Positions 1-6,097 of a stretch of 13,851 nt of DNA are shown here, in pieces. Source of the stretch: Stramenopiles sp. TOSAG23-6 (taxonomy: Eukaryota > Sar); contig LT636157.1 of NCBI GenBank assembly GCA_900128565.1, positions 1-13,851 of the forward strand. The letters are read 5' to 3'. The notes under the pieces are model-generated. The model saw only the letters and a list, made by a program, of their open reading frames with translations. It was not told the origin of the DNA and searched no databases. The position numbers and the translations under genes are program-made. The first letter of the stretch is position 1, and each line of letters begins with the position of its first letter.

Positions 1-83
1 GNAAAAATNTTTNAAAAAAAAAAACGTTAGGTACAACATTTCGTACGAAAAAAAAATCGAAATTGAAAAAAAATAAAAAATAT
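1..83 (-). mobile_element. Introner copy A (partial, intron of the SagB-like gene)
   Basis: Read on the minus strand, this begins ATATTTTTTATT directly after exon ...AAATAT. It continues through the TTTCGTACGAAA palindrome (39-50), the CTAAC motif (complement of 26-30) and a T-rich tract, and it is cut by the window start. It matches the other copies base for base over most of its length. The first and fifth bases differ from the GTATG of most other copies, so no GT sits at the 5' border. Three ambiguous bases at the window edge show that sequence quality is poor there. Confidence 0.8.
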
Positions 84-1079
84 ATATTTCCATGCATTGC
101 GCCAAACTATACTAGTTAATGCAAAAATAGCAGCATCTTTAGGAAGTTGTTTAATAATTTTGTCCCAATTTACTTTTGGTAATTTTGCAATGCGTTCAAG
201 ACTGTGCCAATATGGATTATAATGCCAATGCGCTGGTTCTGTTTTACTATTATCAATATCTTTACTATGAATAGTATTATTATTATGATTATCTTTACTA
301 TGATTATTATTACTATTACGAATATCTGTACCAACAACAGAACCAAAATAATAAATTTCCAAAGGTTGTAGAGCTCCAGAGGAAGGATTGGCTCGGAGAG
401 AATATTTAACACCTCTTCCTTGACTTTTCCAAGCTGTTAGACCTGCCGCGTCATGAAGAAGTACACCGAGAGATTCTATGGACCATATCTTGGTTTTAAA
501 AGGTAGTTTTGTAGATATACTCGATTGAGGAAGATCTATACTCATAGAGCCAAGAATACGCCTAAATTTGTCAGGTTGATTTTCCCAGTCCATTTGACCG
601 CCAGAAGCATATAAACCAGGTCTCACATGGCACGATTTAGCGTGATAGCGAATCACAGTCGCAACAGTAGGTGAAATATCCATTTCTTCTGCAGCTATTA
701 ATTGCTCAGATTTCAAGCGTTCTGCATCACGAGACAAAGCCTGAGTCAAACGTGCCCTTTTCTGCATCTTTACAATATCTTTTTCTTTCGCTTCCCGTAC
801 ATATCCTGAATCATCAATGGGTACATATGCCATACCTCCTTGGTCAAGTTCAACCAAATATGGAGCAACTTGATCAGATGACCAGTGAGATTCTCTGTGA
901 TGTAAACTTATAATACGAGCAACTTTCCATCCACTACGACCCATATTGACAAGTACAGTATCGTCGACATTAAAACGTAAATCTGTACAAGTTCCTTCGC
1001 CAACACAAGTTTCGTCTTCCATCTTTGCAGAAATTATTCCAAAAAAACAACAAATGAATAAAAATGATATTCTTGGCAT
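84..1079 (-). CDS. SagB/ThcOx-type nitroreductase-like protein with signal peptide (3' part missing)
   Basis: The first 332 residues are visible. The ATG at 1079 is followed by a hydrophobic stretch (about residues 4-18) that looks like a signal peptide. Residues about 33-96 form a small beta-rich module with VAPY, ELDQGG and PIDD motifs, resembling a Tudor/SH3-like domain seen in algal proteins. From about residue 140 the sequence resembles the SagB/ThcOx branch of the FMN-dependent nitroreductase superfamily: RYHAKSCH, DWENQPDKFRR, NPSSGALQPLEIYYF and TSIVWRNAWKY. Bacterial relatives oxidise azoline rings or unknown substrates; the substrate here cannot be told. An Asn/His/Ser-Lys-Asp low-complexity loop (about 255-280) interrupts the domain. 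The reading frame runs into an introner after WKY, exactly where relatives continue with the conserved tract, so the rest of the gene lies left of the window. The fold assignment is fairly secure; enzyme activity is unproven. Confidence 0.75.
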
Positions 1080-1497
1080 ATTACGAATGTATCGTGATTA
1101 GCGTATACTAGAAACAGACAACAACTTGATTTAGCTAATGATGAATAGTACTCAAATTCGTGGTAGCTTTTTTTTGTTATTCAATCTGAAATCAATCTGA
1201 TTTTAAAAATGCAATCTGAAATCTGAAAATGTAATCTGAAATCAATTCAATCATAATGTTTTGTGTGCGTTTTGTGTGAGTTTGTGTTCGTGTTTGTCAT
1301 CTGATGTCAAAACACGACCGTTTTTTTCAGTTAAAATTTCCAAATCTATCACTACTATCTACAGTATAATAATAATAATCATCACATAAAATATACACAA
1401 AAATTTCTCTAGTTCCTAGGCTATAGCTACCATACTACAAAAGTAAATTTTCAACAAAAACATATTTTTCAAACTTTTAATTTATTTTCATCAAAAG
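1080..1497. other. Intergenic region with degenerate AATCTGA repeats and a GT-rich tract
   Basis: This lies between the start of the SagB-like gene and the stop of P5C dehydrogenase. I see no coding region. At 1183-1240 the unit AATCTGA (or ATCTGA) recurs about five times. At about 1261-1300 there is a GT-rich run with repeated TTTGTGTG-like words. Both lie 100-220 bp upstream of the SagB-like ATG and could be promoter sequence for it. A related GTTTGTGTG word occurs at about 3592, upstream of P5C dehydrogenase. The remainder is AT-rich and would hold the 3' UTR of P5C dehydrogenase. Confidence 0.5.
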
Positions 1498-3542
1498 TTA
1501 TGGAAGTTGAGAATTACACGGCCATTGAGGACTATTAAGAGGATCAAATGTCTCTTTGATTGTCCTTGCAGAAGTCCATTTTAAGTTATTCAATATGGTA
1601 CCTGTCTTATCATTCGTACCTGATTTACGAGAGCCACCAAAGGGTTGTTCCCCAACAGCAGCACCTGTACATTTATCATTTACATAAAAGTTACCAGCTG
1701 CATTTTGTAGTATGTTTTTTGGAAAAATATTTGAAAAAAAAAAACTTAAATTTGTTAGGTACAACATTTCGTACGAAAACCAAAAAAAAAAATCGAATTT
1801 AAAAAAAAATAAAACATACATAGAGTCTGCAACACGAACTGCTCGTCTGCATTCAGAAAATATTGAGCCAGTCAGAGCATATTCAGATGTTTCATTACAT
1901 ATCTCAAGTGTTGCTTCATAATCTGCTGCATCATACGTATGTATTTTGGAAAAATATTTAAAAAACAAAATCTAAAAAAAATTGTTAGGTACAAAATTTC
2001 GTACGAAACCAAAAAAAAACAAAAAAAAAAACAATTCAAATTTTCAAAAAAATAAAACATACATATACTGTTAGTACAGGTCCAAATAATTCATCACACA
2101 TTGTCGAATATTTTGGATTCTTGGTAACAATAATTGTAGGTTCAATGAAAAATCCCTTTGAATCATCATATTTTCCTCCTACAAGAACTTCACAATCAGA
2201 TGATGCATTTGCTTCATCAAGATACTTTGCAATATTATCAAACGAGCTACGATCAATTACAGCCGTCATGAAACTGCCAAAATCAGTTGAACAACCTACT
2301 TTTAGTGTATTTGTAGCTGCAATGAGTTTATCCTTTACCTCATTCTCCCAGGAATGTTCTGGAATATATGTATTATGAAGAAATATTTTACATTCAAAAG
2401 TAAAAAAAAATGTTAGGTACAAAATTGTCTATGAAAAAAAAAAAAAAATTCGAAATTGAAAAAAAATAAAACATACATAATCGACTTGTGGCTGAACATT
2501 TTTGGCCTTGATAATCAAATGCTCCACGTGCAGTATGATTCACTACAGAATCCATGTCTGCACTCTCATGTACGAAATGAAAGTTTTTACCTCCCGTTTC
2601 TCCAACGACACGCGGATATGATTTGTAACTTGCAATATTTTCAGCAACACACTGCCAAATTGTATGAAACGTACCAGTACTACCCGTGAAATTTACTCCA
2701 CCAAGATCTTTGTGTGGAATCGCAACATTGCCTACTGTTGATCCACTACAAGGGATGAAATTAATTACACCATCAGGAAGTCCAGCTTCCTTGAAAATTT
2801 TCATGACAAGCCAACTTTCGTGTACAGCAGTAGATGAAGGTTTAAAAAGGACAGTATTTCCCATTAACGCTGGAATTCCAGATAAATTTGCACCAAGAGC
2901 ACAAAAATTAAATGGAGCAACCGCCAAGACAAAACCTTCTAATGCACGATGTTCAATACGATTCCAGTAGTTTTGAGCGCGGTACAAGGAAGGTGGTTGA
3001 ATACTGTAAATCTCGGATGCATTCTTTACACCAAAGCGGANAAAATCTGAAATCTCTGAATTATCAATATCAGCTTCACGAGGAGTTTTTCCTGTACCCA
3101 ACATTATAGAGGCATTTAGTTCTTCACGGTATTTTCCAGCACATAAGTCTGCAACTTTAAGAAATACAGCAGCTCGGTCTTCAAACGGCCAATTAGCCCA
3201 TTCACGTGCCTCTGTGCTCATGGCCGCATCTATTGCTGACTGAATTGTAGCTTCATCTGCCAGATGGAATTTACAAATCTCGTGACCATGCTCCGTTGGC
3301 ATAACCTGACTTACCGTGTTTCCAGTAAAGACATCTTTACCATTGATAATGCATGGAATTTCCACATGGCTTGCATACAACTTGTCTACTTCTTCTCGAA
3401 GCTTGGCACGATCCGAAGAACCAGGAGCGTACGTCTTTGGAATCTCATTTCGAATCCAACTGAAATCCCAATTAGCAAAACCTGATACAGCTCGCGTTGG
3501 TAGCCTAGCTAAAGTCATCCTACGTACACTAGAGGAAAGCAT
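1498..3542 (-). CDS. ALDH4A1: Delta-1-pyrroline-5-carboxylate dehydrogenase, mitochondrial (4 exons)
   Basis: This enzyme oxidises glutamate semialdehyde (P5C) to glutamate with NAD+, the last step of proline catabolism in the mitochondrial matrix. The exons are 3542-2477, 2367-2063, 1938-1820 and 1711-1498. Joined they give 567 residues, close to the human enzyme (563). The ATG at 3542 yields an Arg-rich presequence (MLSSSVRRMTLARLPTR); the longer frame upstream begins at TTG. Visible landmarks are NFTGSTGTF, the general-base Glu of VGETGGKN (about residue 315), the catalytic Cys of GQKCSATSR (about 349), DELFGPVLTVYV, YALTGSIF and NAAGNFYVNDKCTG...QPFGGSRKSGTNDK. All three introns are members of one introner family, in phases 1, 0 and 2. 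The first lies only a few codons after the catalytic Cys. One ambiguous base (3041) affects one residue. Assignment to the P5CDH branch of the ALDH superfamily is very secure. Confidence 0.96.
1712..1819 (-). mobile_element. Introner copy B (108 bp, intron 3 of P5C dehydrogenase)
   Basis: On the minus strand the border is GACTCTAT|GTATGTTTTATT ... CCAAAAAACAT|ACTACAAAAT. Removal joins TCT-ATA-CTA-CAA-AAT and restores ADS-I-LQNAAGN, the spacing seen in other P5C dehydrogenases. The TTTCGTACGAAA palindrome and the CTAAC motif are intact. The CTAAC adenosine is about 43 nt from the 3' border. There is an AAG shortly after CTAAC, but using it would put the downstream exon out of frame. Confidence 0.93.
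1939..2062 (-). mobile_element. Introner copy C (124 bp, intron 2 of P5C dehydrogenase)
   Basis: The border is CAGTATAT|GTATGTTTTATT ... CCAAAATACAT|ACGTATGATG on the minus strand. Removal gives VLTVYTYDAADYE, which keeps the family spacing between VLTVYV and the following Tyr. This is the longest copy, with an enlarged A/T tract beside the palindrome and another after CTAAC. It is the only copy with an AG (at 1972-1973) that would also keep the frame, adding 11 codons. Confidence 0.93.
2368..2476 (-). mobile_element. Introner copy D (109 bp, intron 1 of P5C dehydrogenase, most diverged)
   Basis: The border is CGATTAT|GTATGTTTTATT ... CATAATACAT|ATATTCCAG on the minus strand. Removal gives SRL-YIPEHSW, matching relatives (human RLYVPHSLW). 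The 5' half and the CTAAC motif are conserved. The central palindrome is broken (TTGTCTATGAAA on the plus strand) and the 3' quarter has drifted, so this may be the oldest copy in the window. Confidence 0.92.
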
Positions 3543-3859
3543 CTTCTTGTTTTTTTGAGCCAATCTATTTTTTAACTGTGTTTCTTCTAAAGTTTGTGTG
3601 TTTGTTTCTAACTTTTTCGCAAATCAAAATAAAATCAATCGAAATGGACGGTCAAAATTTGATCATTAATAAATTTGTTATTTAGGGTTAGGGTTCAGGT
3701 TCAGATTGAACTTTGTGTTCAAATCAAAATCAAATATAACCATTAATAATAATATATAGTAGTAGATCCTAATGACTAATCATATATACAAAAAACACAA
3801 AAAACAATTATTTTTTTAAAAAACTTGTATTCATTTATCTTTCAATTTCTCAAGTTATC
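3543..3859. other. Intergenic region upstream of P5C dehydrogenase with a short telomere-like repeat
   Basis: No gene is seen. It holds the probable promoter of P5C dehydrogenase and the 3' UTR of the carrier. At 3682-3704 there are two TTAGGG units followed by two degenerate GTTCAG units, about 140-160 bp upstream of the P5C dehydrogenase ATG. On the gene's strand this reads CCCTAACCCTAAA, similar to the telo-box found in some plant promoters. AAATCAAAAT-like words recur at about 3620 and 3720. Confidence 0.45.
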
Positions 3860-3877
3860 TCAATTTAGCTTGAGAAA
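3846..3877. repeat. 9-bp inverted repeat across the carrier stop codon
   Basis: TTTCTCAAG (3846-3854) and CTTGAGAAA (3869-3877) are perfect inverted copies separated by 14 bp that include the TGA stop of the carrier. The transcript could form a small hairpin there. No function can be assigned. Confidence 0.35.
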
Positions 3878-4708
3878 AAAATGTTTGATTTGTTCATAAG
3901 AACAAAAAAATGCAATAGTCCATGGAACATTTCTTGCACAATAAGGAATAAAACCTTTATAAAATGATCTTGGTCCTTCATGTTTTAATACTTGTTGAAT
4001 GCAATGTATTGTTCCACGATACATTTTTGGATCTTCGGCAGTCATGCGTCTAGTTTTAATAAAATCTAATGGAGTTGTTAAAGAAGCCCCGACAAGACCA
4101 GAACATATTCCAGAGAAAATATGCAAATCCATTCGATCCGCATATCCTCTTTCAATACATGCTGTTTTAACAGCATCATATGTCACCAGTTCAGACGCGT
4201 TTGCAACCGCAGCTCTTTGAACAGTTTGACCAACACCTAGGTATAAACCTCTAAATCCAGTTTCCTTTATAATAGTTCTAAAAGTATGATATACTCCACG
4301 ATATTTGTTCATTCCGTGAGACTGATTCTGTAATAATAAACGTACTCGGTCAGTTGGTGAAGCAATTGCAGATGCTACTGAACCTGAGAACAATCCTGCG
4401 GTAACTTTCTGATAGAAAGAGACAACACCATCCTGAGATTTTGAGAGGCTATTCTTCACAGAGTCATACATACCAACACGCAAAGTTCCATAAATTGCCT
4501 GACGCATTAAACTTGGTACTATACCTTTCCAAAATGCAAATGGTCCCTCTTTATTCAGTATATTCATAATGAGTGAACTAGAAGGAATAGCTCTTCCTAT
4601 TGTGTTTTGTCTCCTTACTTTAATAACGTCAAATGGGGATGAAACTACGTCGCCTACCATGCAAGCCACTCCTCCTGATATAAATTTTAAAGGAATAGAT
4701 TCTGTCAT
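3860..4708 (-). CDS. Mitochondrial carrier protein, SLC25 family
   Basis: The 282-residue single-exon protein has the usual length and tripartite layout of inner-membrane solute carriers. The three signature motifs are PFDVIKVRRQ (about residue 25), PTDRVRLLLQ (about 117) and PLDFIKTRRM (about 214). Each is followed by the matrix-helix pattern: GPFAFWKGIVPSLMRQ, GFRGLYLGVGQTVQRA and GPRSFYKGFIPYCARN. In the second motif the usual acidic residue is present but Val-Arg replaces the common hydrophobic-Lys. Overall it resembles the dicarboxylate/oxoglutarate/UCP-like branch, but the substrate cannot be assigned from sequence alone. No introner interrupts it. An inverted repeat (TTTCTCAAG / CTTGAGAAA, 3846-3877) spans its stop codon. 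Confidence 0.93.
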   Translation of the reverse strand: MTESIPLKFISGGVACMVGDVVSSPFDVIKVRRQNTIGRAIPSSSLIMNILNKEGPFAFWKGIVPSLMRQAIYGTLRVGMYDSVKNSLSKSQDGVVSFYQKVTAGLFSGSVASAIASPTDRVRLLLQNQSHGMNKYRGVYHTFRTIIKETGFRGLYLGVGQTVQRAAVANASELVTYDAVKTACIERGYADRMDLHIFSGICSGLVGASLTTPLDFIKTRRMTAEDPKMYRGTIHCIQQVLKHEGPRSFYKGFIPYCARNVPWTIAFFCSYEQIKHFFLKLN

Positions 4709-4868
4709 TCTTCTCTACAGTCGTTGTAAAGATAAAAAATATAAAATGGTGAAAATCGAAGGATGTGCGTTGGAATAAATATTTCTTCGCACCACGATGT
4801 ACTAGCTAGGATCTTTTTATAGTTTGTAGTACTTGTATATATATAGTAGTATATAGTACACAAGAAGC

Positions 4869-4882
4869 TAGTCACGTGACTA
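4869..4882. promoter_or_regulatory. 14-bp palindrome with CACGTG E-box core
   Basis: TAGTCACGTGACTA is a perfect palindrome about 160 bp upstream of the carrier ATG. CACGTG is the core bound by bHLH and some bZIP regulators, and symmetric flanks are typical of a dimer site. The intergenic position fits a promoter element of the carrier gene. Binding is inferred only from the motif. Confidence 0.4.
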
Positions 4883-4987
4883 TGATTTGAAATTTCCAAG
4901 GAACTTTCGGTTTCAAATTCAAAATCAACCGTTATTAAAAAAATATATTGGAACAAACATGTTTTTCTAATTATTTATATTCAATTT

Positions 4988-5558
4988 TCATATATTATGC
5001 TGATTACAAGCGTTCACCGGTTCGTATTCAATCAGCGATACATTATTATCAGACGCAATACTCTTAGGAGCAGCTGGTGTTGATTGGACGTCATCTGGGA
5101 ATGGTGAAACTTTCCCCCACTTATCTACAGAAAGACGCATAAAATTTCCTACCATGTATTTTGGAAAAATATTTAAAAAAAAAATCGTTAAGTACAAAAT
5201 TTCGTACGAAAAAAAATAAATTCGAAATTAAAAAAAATAAAACGTACATTATCACTTTACTATTGCGTAAAACTACAACATTATTTTCTTGGAGAATTTT
5301 TATCTGCTTATCCTGTGCTGAAAACAATACACAACCAGACTCATCCCCAATGAGTACATCGGCTTCAAGTAAAACCCTTCCATTAGGGAAATTTGTTTCA
5401 AAGATTGTTTTGATTTCTATTACTTTTACAACTAGATTTGCACCACACTCATTTGGATCTAACTGAGATATAGTAAGATATGATGCTCGAGCAAGATTTG
5501 CTCTTTCTGGTGAATTTTCAATAGTATTGGCTGTTGCGTCCAAGGTTGAGTGTTGCAT
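4988..5558 (-). CDS. OB-fold nucleic-acid-binding protein, SOSS-B/plant single-stranded-DNA-binding-like (2 exons)
   Basis: The exons are 5558-5248 and 5153-4988, giving 158 residues. The frame upstream of 5558 opens with TTG, so the ATG at 5558 (MQHSTLDATANT) is the preferred start. The protein is a single OB-fold: ISQLDPNECGANLVVKVIEI (strand 1), VLLEADVLIGDESGCVLFSA, NVVVLRNSKVIM, then VGNFMRLSVDKWGKV, and a tail ending SLIEYEPVN. Related small proteins are known from plants and stramenopiles, and the fold is shared with the SOSS-B single-strand-binding proteins of DNA repair. Single-stranded nucleic acid binding is the likely role. An introner (copy E) separates LRNSKVIM from VGNFMRLSVDKWG; removing it restores the family spacing exactly. 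The gene shares a 539-bp divergent upstream region with the kinase. Confidence 0.85.
5154..5247 (-). mobile_element. Introner copy E (94 bp, intron of the OB-fold gene, shortest copy)
   Basis: The border is GTGATAAT|GTACGTTTTATT ... CCAAAATACAT|GGTAGGAAAT on the minus strand. Removal gives AAA-GTG-ATA-ATG-GTA-GGA, in frame with the conserved MRLSVDKWG. The 5' site is GTACGT instead of GTATGT, the branch-like motif is TTAAC instead of CTAAC, and the palindrome is intact. The first AG downstream (in GGTAGG) would shift the frame. Confidence 0.92.
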
Positions 5559-6097
5559 GATAAATACTGTAGATAATAAGGTCTCTTGAGTGAAATAATA
5601 ATCGCTTATATGGCTATTATTCTTATAATGTCGACACAGAGTACACAATACTGATTCAAATATTTTCAATCAATAGAGTGATGACCTCGACTTTTTCATG
5701 TTCTGTCACGATAAACAATGCAAATTCCAATGTTGATTTTCAACTCAACAACATCAATAATGATCGCGCCGGATCTTGGGGGAGAGAGAGAGAAAGAGAG
5801 AGTCTCCCGAGAGAGAATCTTGAAGATCATGAACATCACATCACAATCAAATCATGATTGCTTCCGATTATTTATTGATCCGTTAATTAGTAACCGTCGC
5901 TTGTTATTGTGTGCTTGTATACGTAGGCAAGTATAATATCATAATAGTTCAAGTTTCAAGTTTGATAATAAATACACCAGGCACCAAAGTTCAATCTATA
6001 TCTACATTATTTTATGGAGGAAACTCTTTACCAGGCTGCCACCGATATATCTATATATATATATCATCAGAAAACTATTTTCATATAGTTAAATAGT
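5559..6097. other. Divergent intergenic region (OB-fold gene / kinase) with a GA-rich tract and a TA repeat
   Basis: No gene is seen. The region must hold both 5' UTRs and promoters. A purine-rich tract of mostly GA repeats runs from about 5778 to 5816, interrupted by TCTCCC. A short alternating TA run (about 6045-6065) lies roughly 35-50 bp before the kinase ATG, in a position that could serve as a TATA-like or initiator-proximal element. Neither has a counterpart elsewhere in the window. Confidence 0.45.

Noticed and set aside
1498-3563. P5C dehydrogenase as several broken fragments or a pseudogene
   Set aside because: The breaks coincide exactly with introner copies, and the joined protein has normal length, catalytic residues and spacing.
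3682-3704. A true telomere or chromosome end
   Set aside because: There are only two exact units, inside an intergenic region with genes on both sides.
5778-5816. GA-rich tract as a gene or RNA feature
   Set aside because: It is simple-sequence DNA with no conserved frame or structure beyond the purine repeat; kept only as a note on the intergenic region.
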